A DNA stretch of 64,000 nt, from the NCBI GenBank assembly GCA_023078555.1, contig CM041199.1:3849315-3913314 (forward strand), in the 5' to 3' direction. The DNA comes from Ulva prolifera. Its lineage: Eukaryota; Chlorophyta; Ulvophyceae; Ulvales; Ulvaceae. Position 1 is the first letter of the stretch. Every line of letters begins with the position of its first letter. Of this stretch, positions 1-12,559 are shown one piece after another. The position numbers were made by a program, and so were the translations under genes. The notes beneath the pieces are model-generated. The model saw only the letters and a program-made list of their open reading frames with translations. It had not been told where the DNA came from and ran no database searches.

Positions 1-2007
1 ACCGGTCATAAAAGTCTCAGCGGCTGTGTCGCTCCGTGCAGCCAAACAGCGTGACTGTGAGTCCGCAGTAGCGGTGTGTGGTTCTTCCCATGTACAGTGC
101 ACTCTGCCAACCCACAGAAGCAGCGGTATGCCTCAGTGGGCGCAACATGGAGTTGTGATGACGTACGCAAGGCAGCTGCACAGTGCATTGGCCAGCTTGT
201 GGTTGTGATCATTCCATCAATTGTTTGTCCGTTGGTGTGTCGGCGAGCAATTGCTACATGCACCATGGTCGCTGCTACATCTGCCCTATGACTGTACGCT
301 GATCACATCCATATATTTGGGATACACAGGCGCCCCGCACCACATTTCTGCCGCGCTGCTATGTCACTGAGCATGATGACAACACAGTATGCCAGCAGAC
401 TGATGCAGTGGAGTCAACGGCATCAACGTCCATGTCCCTTGCACCATGCCTGTTTGCTGGGTCACTCATCAACTTCTTGTGAACACGGGCGGGTGAACAC
501 CCAGGGACATTTTGAAATTTGCTGCCACGGCTCTGACAGGGACGGAATTCGTGGTGAGGTGAGATTGTCCATTGGAGACGGCCGGCGTGGATGTGGCTAA
601 GCATGGCAGTGGGGTGTGTGAGTGGTCGCAGCTCGCTGTAGGCTTCGCTGGGAGAGGGACGTGCCTGCACACGCCACAGTGGACCCAGCATGTGCTGGCC
701 ACATGCTGATGCCATGGGGCAGGGCTGCCATGGACTGCCTTTGTCATGTGTGTATACATACGTATTGATACGTGTGAGCAGTGGCCTGCACATCCACGAG
801 GGTTTAAGAGCTTTGGCCTCGGGCGGTGTGTGGCTGCTGACATCGCAGTCGAGGCGCCATTTGGTTACCACATCGCATGGTCGCCTGCACACAGGGTCAC
901 AGTGGATCTGTGCTTGTTAATGTAGATCTGGTCTGCATGTACATGAGAGCGGATCGCCTGGATCGACAAGGTGTGCCTGAGCAGATGCAAACACAGCAAA
1001 TCTTTTGTGGTCGTTGATGCATTGTGACTTTGTGATGCTGATGTTGCAGGAGCAATTGGCGTGGTTTCCAGGCGCCGTGTGGCATCTTGAGAGTCCATTG
1101 TGGATTTGGCCTGATGGGGATCTTTGGTGGCTGTGCTGTTGAACCTCGTGTGCCGTGGGTTCTAGTCCGCTGCTGTAGTGTGGACAGAAGGCACCTCAGT
1201 CCTGCAAGCCCAGAGATGCACTGATGCCATAGTTGAAGCCAGCACGTCTTCGCCTCCATGTTGCGGACGGCCTCGAGTGCAACTATGGACTGCTGAGTGC
1301 TTTGCATTTGCCAATTGGTTGCATGCAGCATTTGCGGTGGACGTGAAATCACGACAGGTATGTTTTTTTCGATTCGAATCATGTCTAGCCCTCAATGGGG
1401 TGTACCACCGAAACACCACTCACGATCCTGCCAGGTTGCTGACATGTGCCTGTGGTAAGCAGATTTGCTTTAGAACCTCGGGCGCACATCATTCTGATCA
1501 ACACAAACTCTTACATCACGCACGTTGCACATCCTGGACGACTTCTCAGAAAGCAGATGGGGTTTTCGGGGATATTCAGCAAAAGCTAAGGGCAGAGAAT
1601 GAGCGGAGACTCTGAGCAGCGCGCACGGGCGCGTTTACGAAGCGCCATCTCAAATGTAGAGAAAAGCGATTGCGGATTCTGCACCCAACTTGAACATGCA
1701 GATGAGCGGGTCGGGCATCAGCCCTTGCCCATAACATTGGTGCATCATGGCGAACAGTGTTACGAAGGTCACCAATAGCCATGCGCCTTGCACGTCCGGC
1801 GTGTACTTGCGTGCAGCAGATACATGGCACGTGTGTGTCTTTCCGAGCATATTCGAATAGTTATTTGACATTAGGCATCCGCGAGACTGGGTTGTGCAAG
1901 CCGCTCTGAATTATTACAGCTCCAGCGCTGCATGCAGTGGATCGGCTGCGCGCCAGATACTGCCCAGACCGCGTGACATTTATGCCTTCTTCATCCTAGA
2001 ATTTAGA
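1..2007. other. No gene recognised upstream of katanin
   Basis: I see no reading frame here with domain-like content or a splice pattern I can defend. A 5' untranslated region or a short first exon of the katanin gene could lie in the last few hundred bases. The sequence just before its first recognisable codons (tcatcctag then AATTTAGAATG) could be either a splice acceptor or 5' UTR. Confidence 0.4.
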
Positions 2008-4583
2008 ATGAACAAGCTGCAGGCATTAGACGCGCATATAGGGAAGACCAACTGCGTCCACATAGGCAGGAACACTGGAGCGCTCCTCGTCACCGGAGGG
2101 GACGATGCGCTGGTCAACATTTGGGCCGTTGGAAGACCTGGTGTGATATACAGTCTTCAAGGGCATTCTGGTCCCGTGACTGCGGTACGGTATGACAAAC
2201 AGGAAGAGTCTGTCTTGTCTGGCGCGAGGAACGGGACTGTCAAGTTGTTCGACATGGAGAAAGCCAAGCAGACTCGGACAGCTACGGGACATAGAGCAGA
2301 AATCAGCGCTCTGGATGTTCACGCACTGGGAAACTGGTTCGCGTCAGGTTCTCTTGATACAAACTGGAAGCTTTGGGACAAGAGGCAGAAGGGCTGCACA
2401 GCCACATTCAAAGGCCACAGCGTGGGTATCTCACACATTCTCTTCAGTCCTCCAGGGAACTGGGTTGTGACAGCAGCTTCAGACGGTATCGTGAAGGTAA
2501 TGCCCGCAGTGATCGCAGTGATTCCCCCCAGGGAATCAAGGGCGATTCAGCGCACCATGCCTCAAGCCACAATGCTTTCAGGTGTGGGACCTAGCCGCAG
2601 GCAAGTCCATAGCAGACCTCAACCACACACATGCCGTCACCGCGGTACAATTCAATCCTGCGGAGCTCGTCCTCGCCACAGCTTGCAGAGACCGGACGAT
2701 CAGACTCTGGGACCTGGACTCATTTGAAGCATTTGACAAGTGTGGCCCCGACACGAGCAGTGCCACAGCAGTAGGCTTTAACCCAGACGGCCAGTCTCTA
2801 TTCGCCGCCTTCCCAGACAGCTACCGAATGTACTCTTTGGAGCCTGCAACATCTGTGCACCATCGTCTCATGGGCTGGGCTCCGGTCACAGACCTCATGG
2901 TCTCAAATTCCAGTGTCATTTGTTGCTCACTATCGGGTGCAGCTGTAACGGTCTGGGCTGGAGATGCACAGAAACCAGCTGCACCAGCGCCGTCAGAACC
3001 ACGTGCTGCTGGTGAGCAGCGACGCCATGCAGCAGCCATAGATACGGACGACGACCAGCCCCCGCTCAGCAATGGGCAGTCGGCTGCAGAGGACGGCGTG
3101 ACTTCCGCTGCTGCACAGCTGCGGGATGGCGCCAGGCTGTCCGAAGCAGCGCCAGCACATGGAACCTGGCGCAAGAGCAACAACATGGAGCTGCAGCCTG
3201 CTGCCATCCGCAGCACAGATGGTGAGCAAGACTCTGGAAAGTCAGGGAGTGATGAAGCTGCTGCCTCAGGCCAAGATGGCGGCGTTTCCGGCCTGCGTCA
3301 GGTACTTGGATGCCCCAAATAGCTACTGCCCACCATAGTTACTACCCATTGAAGAGCAGTGGACCCTTGTCACTGGCTATGCACCCTCCGGCTCTATGCT
3401 CTGGGCCCCTGCGGCATCACTTCCACATTGGAATGCAATTGTTGGTTCCACACGTTGAACGCAATTCGACAACTCAGATCCACCGTGATGCTGGTCAAGG
3501 TTAAATGCCGCATGTTTCTTCACAGCCCGCGGCTGCAAGCATTGGGCGCAGGGGATGGCGCGTTGGGCAGCGCCCACGGTATGTGCTGCGACACCGTGTT
3601 CGGCGCCGCCCAGAGTTTGCAGCAGTATGCTACAAGAACGCCTCGTTCGGCCGGAGTTGTCTACACTTCAGTACATAAGGCTAGTCGTGTATGTATATAC
3701 TGACATGCGTGTATGCATGCAGGATGCTACTCTGCCGCCCAAGCCGGGCATGGCTCACATCGGCACCGACGTCGGCGAATCGCTCCGGCGTGGCGATCCT
3801 GAATCCACACCCGCCCCCCGCGCCCCCCGCGTCTCCTGCCCGGCCGCACCGGTCCACACCGACGCCGACTGGGCCCCCGCAGCACCGGCCGCCGCGGCGC
3901 GGCGGCGCAGCGGCTCGCGCAGCAGCGGCGGCGAGCTGCCGCGGCACCCGTTCCGCGACCCCCGCGGAGCGGGCGCCTCTCCGCTCGGACCACATGGCCA
4001 GCGGCACCACAGCCCCCCGCCGGACTCCAGCGCCGCCCTTGCGGAACTTGCGCAGGCGGTCCAGAAGAAGCACCGCGCCTTTGCGGAGGCGCTTTCTGCC
4101 CGGGAGAGCCAGCTCGGCATCGTGCGGACGTTCTGGGAGAAAGGGGATGTGCGCGCCGTGGTGGCCGCGGTCGCGCGCGCCGGCGACGCCTCGCTCGCCA
4201 TCGACGTGTTCCGGTTCCTGCGCAAGAACGACCGGCCGCAGCAGTTCCGTCTCGCAATGTGTGTGCCGACCGCGCAGGCCGTGGACATGTGCCTCCGCGC
4301 GCGGTCGGACACCGCCGCGATGGTCGGCCTCTCGTTCCTCGAGCTTGTGCTAAAGGGGTTTGCGGCGGACATCCGCACGGGGTGTGCCTTCGTCGAGAAG
4401 GATCGGGGGCCGGTGGATATAAAGGGGGAGGAGCGGCGGCAGCACTGCCGTGAGGCGCGGGATGCATTTGTGGAGATACTGCCGGGCATCCGGAAGTTCG
4501 CGGGAGGAGAGGACGGGCAGCCGCGGGCGCTGCAGGAGTGTGCCGGCAGCGTTGCTCACAGGATTGAGCGTATGGCTGGATGA
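2008..4583 (+). CDS. KATNB1: Katanin p80 WD40-repeat subunit B1
   Basis: Regulatory subunit of the microtubule-severing enzyme katanin. It targets the p60 AAA ATPase to microtubules, at cortical arrays, spindle poles and the basal-body region. Exons 2008-2496, 2582-3301 and 3723-4583 join in phase 0 and give about 689 residues. Residues 1 to about 290 are WD40 blades, with motifs such as LVTGGDDALVNIWAVGRPG, SGSLDTNWKLWDKRQKGC and TACRDRTIRLWDL. A low-complexity Ala/Pro/Arg linker follows. From about residue 515 comes the con80 domain, with the hallmark IVRTFWEKGDVRAVV. Introns are 85 and 421 bases, both GT-AG. The start chosen is the first ATG before the conserved KLQ...H strand. Homologues usually have a few more residues there, so a short upstream exon is possible. 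Length is close to animal p80 (about 655). The family call is firm; the exact 5' end is not. Confidence 0.9.
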
Positions 4584-5333
4584 AGCATCAAATGTGCCTC
4601 CGAGCTGGGCCTGTCAGGGTTTAAAGCGCAAGATGAACGAGGTTTCTGTTCAATGCTGCCAGTGTTGTCACAAGACTGTTGTGAGTCGCTCGGCGAGTGC
4701 GGCCATTAGTATACGTTGGGTGCTCTGTCAGACAGTGGGTGAGCAGTGCGTCTACATAGCTGGAACATACCTGTGAGATATGAAAGCAATGCTATGTGGA
4801 ACACACCTTGATGAAGTGAATCGCAGTGCAGCAAGCATGCTTAAAACGTAAGTGGCACTTGTGCATCAGCTCGTTTCCTGTTGGGTTCCTCATCCTACCA
4901 CATCCACAAGCCAAACACTGTATGATCGTAATGAATGACATATTTACTCTCACAACTCCGTCAGCATGCAGTACGCTCGAATATGGTCTTAAGAAGCTTC
5001 CAACTGCAGTGACCACTGAGCATCATCATTGCCACTCTGCCCAAACAGTCTACCGTGAGGAAGGTCGAGACGTTGTAGCGTCCGGTGCACCAAACTCTGC
5101 ATCCCCCATCAGATTCGCGGAAACGCCCTCCACACGTCAGCAAGCCAAGTGGTCACCTGTCAACCGCCCACGCCAGAGGACGAAACAGCCATGTACCGTG
5201 ATCCAATTTTCAGCTCTTACCGTTGGCATGCAAGCTCGCAGGCATGGCCTGGTCATCGTCATCTAGCGGTGCTCCGCCTGCATTCTGTCTGCAGGCAGTG
5301 AAGCTTGGATCCACATGGCGCAAGCAGCCTCAG

Positions 5334-5374
<41 letters not shown>

Positions 5375-5608
5375 CCGGACCAGCAAACCACGCCTGCTCA
5401 ATCATGATGATCGAGAAGCATGTCATGACACTCTCTGTTGTCTGTAGAATGTGGCAGCAACCCTGTGTGTACAAGTGCAGGGGCCCCAGCGTGGCGCAGC
5501 ACGCAGCATGTGCTGCGACGCACCGCACAGGGAAGCCCGCAGCACCTGCACATCAGCTCCACCCCTGCCCCCACTTGCGGCCCGTGTATAACCCTGCGTA
5601 ATGCCGCC
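4584..5608. other. Intergenic, no gene seen
   Basis: This lies between the katanin stop and the 3' end of the broken membrane-protein copy on the other strand. No exon-like reading frame is visible. The only notable feature is the homopolymer C tract listed separately. Confidence 0.5.
5337..5372. repeat. Homopolymer C tract, about 36 bases
   Basis: An uninterrupted run of C lies between gctg and ggccgg. Its length as printed may be inaccurate because long homopolymers are error-prone in sequencing. It lies in intergenic DNA. Confidence 0.9.
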
Positions 5609-7796
5609 TCAAGCGCGCTCACCCGGCGTAGTGCTCGCGCGGGTCACCAGAATTCGGCGCCGCAGCGCATACACGGCACGCACGGTCGCAACATGCAAGG
5701 CAAACAATGCCCACGAGCCGGTGAGGCGCCGCCAGGAATTCTGCCAGATGTAGCGGTCGCCGCGGGCCGGCCACGTTGAGGCGGCGGTGGTCGCAGCCAG
5801 CACAGCTGCATTGCAGGCGACCCCGGCGGCGACGCTGCCGTGGCGGCCCCATACCGGCGCAGCACGCAGCATCGCATTGGAGGTCACTCACAGCGGAACG
5901 ACAGCAAACAGCACCTGCATAAACTCGCGCCTCACCTGCAAGATCCGGCCGGATCCCTCGTGATCATCAATCCACGTGAGCGCGGAATGCGACTGCAGCA
6001 GATGCCTGAAAACACTTGTGCGTAGGCTGAGAAGGAGCAGGTGGCAGAGACAACCCCAGAGCCGGCGTGCTTCGCCTGTGCTGCTCTGATTGCTCCATAA
6101 TGCAGGTGAGTAAGAGCTACTTACATGAACACGCTGGTGCACCTCGCAGCATTGTCACCACGGACCACAGGAGGCAGCCACAATTGTGTAATTGGTACAG
6201 GGCACAGCACGCCCACCCATCAATGTGAAGCCCTGCAGGCCGGTGAAGTCCCACAGCATGGCCTATGCATGACCTGCATGCATGCACCTACTGCACAGTC
6301 GCGGGCCGCACCTTGCTGAACGCGCTCAGCCACGCCCGCGTTGATCCCATGCCCGTGACCACCACCGCGCGGAGAGCCGCGAGCCCAGACAGCAGCGCGA
6401 TCGCCGCGCCGTGGAGCGACACGTGCGGCGCGACGAGCAGCATCGTCGCGACGAACTGTACCCACAGGTGCATCATGAACGTGATGTCGACGACGAAGCA
6501 TGCGTACACGGCGGCGGCGGTGTACTGCAGCAGCTGCGCCAGCTGCGGCTGCGCGGCAAGCAGCCCCCGCACGCTCAGCCGGGACACCCGGCTGCCACGG
6601 TGGGGGGCCGGGGCGGGGGGGGGGGGACGGCGCCATCAGCGTGCCAGCTGGCGCCGCACATGACCACAGACGAGGCCGCGGCTCGGCACGAGGCCTCGAT
6701 CGGGGTGTGCGCTGACAGGTCGCATCGGAAATCATCTCTGTGCAGATCTGTGGTGATCTCGTCTGCTTCGCACACGGCCCGCTCCGGCGGCCCTCGAGGA
6801 GGCTCTCTGCTGCACAGTGGCCCCGGATGGCTTCGAACGCTGACTGCAGGTCAGCGCTGGGGTCTTGGCATGCACGCCAGGCCCTGCCGGAGATCCAGAC
6901 GTTGGCTGATGACATGTTGTCGATTACGCATGCGGTCCTGGCCTGGGATCTCAGCAGCTGCAGCAGATTCAATGACATACTCGTTGGGATACCAGCTGCA
7001 AGGCATCAAGCTTTGGCGGTTTGACCCAAGAGGGTGCTCTTGTACTGATGATGCTACCTCAATGCTTGGTTTTGTTGAGGTCCAAGGTGGCATGATTGAG
7101 CACTGCCACTGGGTGGAGGAGGTGCCATGCAAATTGGCAAAGGGAGTACAAACAGCGGTTGATGGCAAGGTGCCTCGGCGCTGCACCAAGAGCAGATCAG
7201 ACACTGTGCTATTGCGCTGCGATCGAGTTTTGTGTCGGAATCATAGTATATTTCACCTGCTCGTGCGACGGCACAACATCCATTTTATCCTATAAATATC
7301 GACGCGAAAGTATTGCTGGAGCACCAGGTGCAAGACGTGTCAGCAATGTGATGCAGCCCATTGCAGCCATTGGGCGCATCTATTGGTACATGGGCTTCAC
7401 AGCGTTCTGGAGCGCACTTCAGTCCTCCATCAAGACCAGTGGTAGCCATGATAGAGCAACTCCTCTGTCGCTACTCGCGGCCTTGATGCCACAGCCAATC
7501 CCGAACAGCAGGATGAAGAACATCGCTACGACACCAACCACCCTTCCCCCTGAGCAGCCAGAGGACAGCAGATACAAGGCGAACATCACATCAGTCACTT
7601 GATCTGCATACATGGTGCTTCGCACAGGCTGGTGTAGTCAGCGACTGAGAAGACATTTGTGCATACTCGTACCTGCGTATGCAAAGAGCACCATTGTGGC
7701 CAGCATCATCTTGTCCGCCCGTACGCGATATATTGACTCCCAGACATCATCTGATGAAGATGGTCTAGAGATGAATGGCAACGCCCTCTGAGCCAT
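5609..7796 (-). pseudogene. Decayed paralogue of the membrane protein at 8858-12559
   Basis: The 5' part matches the downstream paralogue. Exon 7673-7796 starts MAQRALPF and has a hydrophobic MMLATMVLFAYA segment. An exon starting at 7603 continues with DQVTDV and an AMFFILLFGIGCGIKAA helix. Later parts also align: a block from 6883 (AWRACQDPSADLQ), the membrane-rich exon ending at 6312 (LLQYTAAAVYACFVVDI) and a last exon 5609-5914. It is broken in several ways. The second exon reaches a stop near 7419, off frame from its paralogue. The region after AAESLLEG has lost a long segment. A G-rich homopolymer near 6612-6626 changes frame. The last exon has TGA (5888-5890) where the paralogue has GTA (Val). 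No function is known for the family. Sequencing errors could explain one break but hardly all of them. Confidence 0.6.
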
Positions 7797-8857
7797 CTCG
7801 TTCCTGTTTACCAATGCGCATCTACGATCACCGCGATTCCGTACTGAACCAGCAGCGGTTCACCGCTTAGAGAAAAATCTTAAGAAGTGTATAGTGTTTG
7901 AGGATGCAGCCGTGACATCCAGAATCTAAATATGCCCAGCAATGAGGAAGTCATGACGACACCGCACAGTTGTCGATGGAGCCCTGGTAGACTCTGCAGT
8001 CATCGGCGAGAGGAAATAAATTCGACTGCACGTTGCCGTGGCTTTTGTGAATTGACCTTTCGTACGTGATAATGACACGACAATGCGCGCTGAGGCTTTA
8101 AATTCTTCGCGCTCTTTCGCCGTTTCAAGCCGCTACTCCCCCTCCCCCACCCCCGCTTCGCAAAATGTCACTTCGAGGCTTGGGGTGCAAATACCAATTA
8201 GGCCTTGTGTAGGTGACCTGTGGAAGTTCCAGGCTGCACGCCCCATACACACACATTGAAAAGGTGGGCTGCAAGCTGAGCAAGGCCGACGTGCTGCATC
8301 ACTGCAACACTGCAGGCAATGTCTGCAGCCAACAGCATACCCAGGCAAGTCCAGCCAAGTGATACCAACAGCTTTGCAGCAGATCACAGAGGCCTGAGAT
8401 ATCACAGTTGCCCTCTAGTAGATGACCAAAACTTGAAGTTGCGTAATGCACAGTGAGCAGCTGGCCAACGCTTGGCAAACCGTGGACGAACCGTGTGTAG
8501 ATCCACCAGCACACTTCCAAGCAGTGCAGGAGATGGCACGCAGCTGCGATGCCCGTCGGCCCAGCGGTGCCTTGGCGAGCGATGACTCCGGACCGTTGAA
8601 GTCTGCGTGAGGGTTCGACGAACACCATCTACACAGCTCGTTTCAACTCATACAGCTGGACGAGTGCGAGACACTTGCACCTCCAGCTGACGACATGCAC
8701 ATGATCATCGTCGCCTGCCCAGCGTCCATTCCACGCGGCTCTTGCATCAGTCACCAGGCCCCCAACATCCAAGCCAGCCCATGTACCATCTCAGACGACC
8801 CGCTTCAGGCCACCGCCGCAACCAAACCATTCGACTGCGCGGCCAGCAGCTGCCGTG
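7797..8857. other. Spacer between the two paralogues
   Basis: No exon-like frame was recognised on either strand. This holds the presumed promoter of the broken copy and the 3' flank of the intact one. No regulatory motif can be assigned. Confidence 0.45.
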
Positions 8858-11800
8858 TTACACACGCTCTGCTAGCGCCACGCCGCCCGCCATGCTCGCC
8901 CGCTGCGCCATAATCCTGCGACGCAACCAAAAGACTGCGCGCACGAGCGCAATGTGCGTGGCCAGCAGCACCCAGGAGCAGAAAATGCGCCGCCGGGAGC
9001 TCCGCCAGATGTAGCGGTCGCCCCGCGCCGGCCAGGCGCAGGCGGCGGTGATCGCGGCCTGCAGAGCCACGTTGCACACGATGCCGGCGGTGATGCTGCT
9101 GTAGCGGCCCCACCGCGGCGCGGCGCGCAGCATGGCCGGGCAGGTGACTACCAGCGGCACGACGGTGAACAGCACCTGCACGCATCTGCGAAAGTACATT
9201 TCACATAGAGAAACAACACACAGCGGACTGTGTACCACTGCGAGGGGGTTCTCCGGCTAGAGCTCGGCATCGTCTGCTAGATTGCCCCGGTACGCTGAAC
9301 ACGCGTGCCGTCTGCAGAGACAGGTGCCCGGGGTGTGAGTGTGACAACTGCGGACCCCCGCTCTGTGATGCTCGTACGGGAACGCTCCGTGCTGCTTGCA
9401 GGGCTGCTTTCGTACGCGTAAATCCCGCCGCACCGTGTGGCGAGAGCTGGCAGATGCACGCACAACATGCATCGGCGAGGCCCGGTGCACGGCGGAACAC
9501 CTCAGCAGAGCCTAACTCTTGAGGCCCGGGCAGGACAAATTGGCAAAAGGCGGTAAGGCGGCAGCAAAGCAGCGAAAACGCATGGAGTGATCGAGAGACA
9601 TGGAGGGTTGATCTCTGTACGCATCGCAGCACAGCTTGCATCTGTGCTGTATGCATGAGCCCAGGACCCGTGCAAAACAGCCGCAAACACACCAGCGCCA
9701 CACCTTGCCAAACGCACTCAGCCACGCCCTCAGCGACCGCGTGCCCGCGACGACCGCCGCACGGCCCGCGGCCAGCCCGAACACGGCAGCTATCAGCGTG
9801 CCGTGGAGGGACAGGTGCGGCGCGACCAGCAGCACCACCGCGACGAGCTGCCACCACAGGTGCATCGTGACGATGATGTCCACGACGAAGCACGCGTACA
9901 CGGCGGCGGTGTACTGCAGCAGCTGCGCCAGCTGCGGCGGCGCGGCGAGAAGCCCCCGCACGCTCTCGCGCAACACCCGGCCGTGGCCGCTGTGGCGCGG
10001 CGGATTTGGGGGATCTGCCCGGAAGCTGCCGATCGAGCGCTGGCTGGTAGGGCGGACACCTGCCGGCGTTGAGGCAGCAGGCACGTGCGCTGTGAGTGCG
10101 CTTGCTGGAATGCCCTCCGAACTCCGCTCATCGGCCTCGCACACACCTCGCCCAAGCACGTCAGCAGCCGGAGCGGACCCCGCCGCCCCGGCGCCTGCCG
10201 CAGTGCCACTGGGGCGCGGGTCGGCTGCTGCGGGAAGGGGCGCGACGGCGGCGCGGCTCGGCCTGGCGGCACCCATGGGGCCGAGCTCAGGGTCTGGGAG
10301 GGCCCAGAGGGAGGAGTGGTCGTCGGTGGTGTAGGTGCGGGTGAGGTGGTAGGCACTGGAGAGGATGCCGATGCCGGCGCTCAGGATCGGGATCCAGGCC
10401 TCGCGGAAGGGCGGCGCCTGGAGGAAGCCAAGCCAGTGCTGCGGGTCGGGGCTGGACCAGCCGGCGCAGGCGAACGTTTCGGGGGTGAGGGCGGTGCCGT
10501 TGTCGCTGAGCATGCCTGCATGCATGCAGATGCCGCGCTTAATCAGGAAATCCCAGTGCTCGAGGGTTGGCCGCTAGCTGGTACGAGGTGCCGTCATTGA
10601 TGCCACTGCTGGGCTGCCTGGCGCATCTGCGCGATGCGTTTGCGCAGATGCACTGCGCACATGCATTGACATGCTTCAGCGGAGTGATCGCCGCTGCTAG
10701 CGTGCTGAGTTGGTATGACAGGGGACCGTGTGGAGGCTTGCAACTGCAACATGTGTACAAACAAGGGCACTACATCTGGCACATGTACATGCAAGCATGC
10801 AGGACAGCTGCCCAGCTGCCGTGGGTTGGAGCATGGCCTGCCAGGTGTGCGGCACAAGGAAACAGTCGGAGAGGCAGGTAGCACCGATCACTCTGCGCGA
10901 CGCACAAACTGGCCGCGGCTGGTCTCCTCCATGAAAACAACGCTACTCGGCCTTGCATTCTTGGTCGGAAGCAGGGGACAGCTGCAACAGCAGGGGTTGG
11001 ACAGCGCAGACTGTGAGGCCAGTCACATGTGGGATGCCTTCACATGTCAGTCAGCACAAGGTCCCAAGCTTAAGGTAATCAAGTTGTTTGTATGCAAGCA
11101 TGTCGGCGGCATAACCATACTTATGTGGACGCTGCGAACATTTGAACATTGGCAACACGTGCTGGCATAGCAGCCAGCAAGGCCGCCGGCGAGGGAGGAT
11201 GAAGCACCACTAAGTGTGAACTCGATGACCCGCTCAAAGAAGCCAGACGAGCGGCCCAGGCGCTCCTTGGACGTGCTACCCAGGTCGTGTGGCATAGTGA
11301 ACCAGCCGTCTGATGTCAGCGGGAGGGCGCCGCAGCTGCTGCCCTGCAGCGCAGCGACCTCTGCAGCCGAGAGGGGGCGGGGCGAGGCGGGGAGGGTGAG
11401 GACGTAGTCTGGAAACGTGGCTGAGATGGTGGCTAGGTCACACGTGACAAACTGGCAGGGGCTCGACTGTGTGTATAGCCAGGTCAATGCCAGGAATGTC
11501 AGGGGAATGCCCTCGATGAGGCTCTCTGCTGCAAAGTGAGCGACCACTTCGTTCATCTGAAGCTGTAGATCAGCTGTGGGGTCTCGGCATGCGCGCCATG
11601 TCCTGCAACAATGCATGGACTGACAGAATGTGGTGTGGCATTGGAAGGGGGTGGACAGGTGTGTGCCTGCTCATGCATGCATGGTCCAGGCGCCTGCTAC
11701 GTTCGCTGACTGACGTGCCTATACAGGCTCACAAGGTCAGGAGAGACAACGGTGTTGGCTGGTGTCAAGGTATGACCGTAGATCGTTGGATGTTCCATAG

Positions 11801-12559
11801 GCATGTTGTTCACCGCTTTCATCTGTGCATCGCAGCTAGAGCCGTGACAGCATTGGCCCCTTGATGCCAGCTGCTCCGAGTGTGAGAGCACTGCTACCGC
11901 TCAATTGCAGGTGCATTCCACTGAGGGTTGGGGTCAAACCGATGACGGGTGCAGGATTATTTCTGGAAAGTCTGAGAATCTCCATGTTGCCATACTGTCT
12001 GCCAAATTTGAGGTCTTGGCCGCTGTGGAAGAGTCGTGCCAGAACACCTTTACTGGTTCAAAGTGCCTGACAGCAAGCAGTGAATGCAAATCACACCCGA
12101 TAAGGGATCAGGAGGCATGGGCCAGCTCTTGAATGTGTGAAGATCGCTTGCGTACAATGAAATGCAGCGAAGGACAATCGCCGGAGGTCGTTAACACCGA
12201 CTGCAACACTCATCGCACCTCAAGCCAACATCCATGCCTGTCAGGGCCAGGAGGAAGTCAAAAGCTCCTCTTCCGCTACCCACTACCTTGATGCCAGATG
12301 TCATCGCGAACAAAAGAATGAAGAACAGGGCTGCCAGGCCAGTCACGTATGATCGTGGCTTGCCAGATGAGATCAAATCCGCGACGAAGAACACATCACT
12401 TCCTTGATCTGCAGGAATGGACCTGCCCTCGATAGCGTATCCGTCATTGCTTACAGGCATGCACCTGCAAATGCCCGCACCTGCATAAGCGAAGACCACA
12501 GATGCTGCGAGCATCCATTTATATGCCGTGACACGAGGGGTCTGAATTTTATCGTCCAT
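8858..12559 (-). CDS. Multi-pass membrane protein of unknown function
   Basis: I do not recognise the family. Exons I can place, 5' to 3' on this strand: 12481-12559 (MDDKIQTPRVTAYKW, then a WMLAASVVFAYA helix); 12219-12408 (DQGSDVFF, then LAALFFILLFAMTSGIKV); a probable exon 11940-12066 (HFEPVKVFWHDSS...); 11602 down to about 11163 (TWRACRDPTADLQ..., several Cys); 9704-10515 (several membrane helices around an Ala/Pro-rich loop, including LLQYTAAVYACFVVDIIV); and 8858-9175 (VLFTVVPLVVTCPAMLRAA... to a stop). Joins 1-2, 2-3 and the last two agree in phase. The middle, about 10516-11940, is unresolved and may hold one or two more exons. The ATG used by the broken sister copy aligns with ACG here, so translation probably starts at the later ATG at 12559. 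At least five hydrophobic helices suggest an integral membrane protein. Confidence 0.6.
10854..10885 (+). repeat. Dispersed repeat R1, copy 1
   Basis: Short interspersed element built from an ACAAGGA-type half and a GAGGCAGGTAGCACCG half. It lies within the unresolved middle of the membrane-protein gene. The same element recurs at eight other places in the window. Confidence 0.6.

Noticed and set aside
5609..5887. Small intact membrane protein gene of 92 residues
   Set aside because: It aligns with the last exon of the paralogue at 8858-9175 and only appears intact because it starts after the in-frame TGA at 5888-5890.
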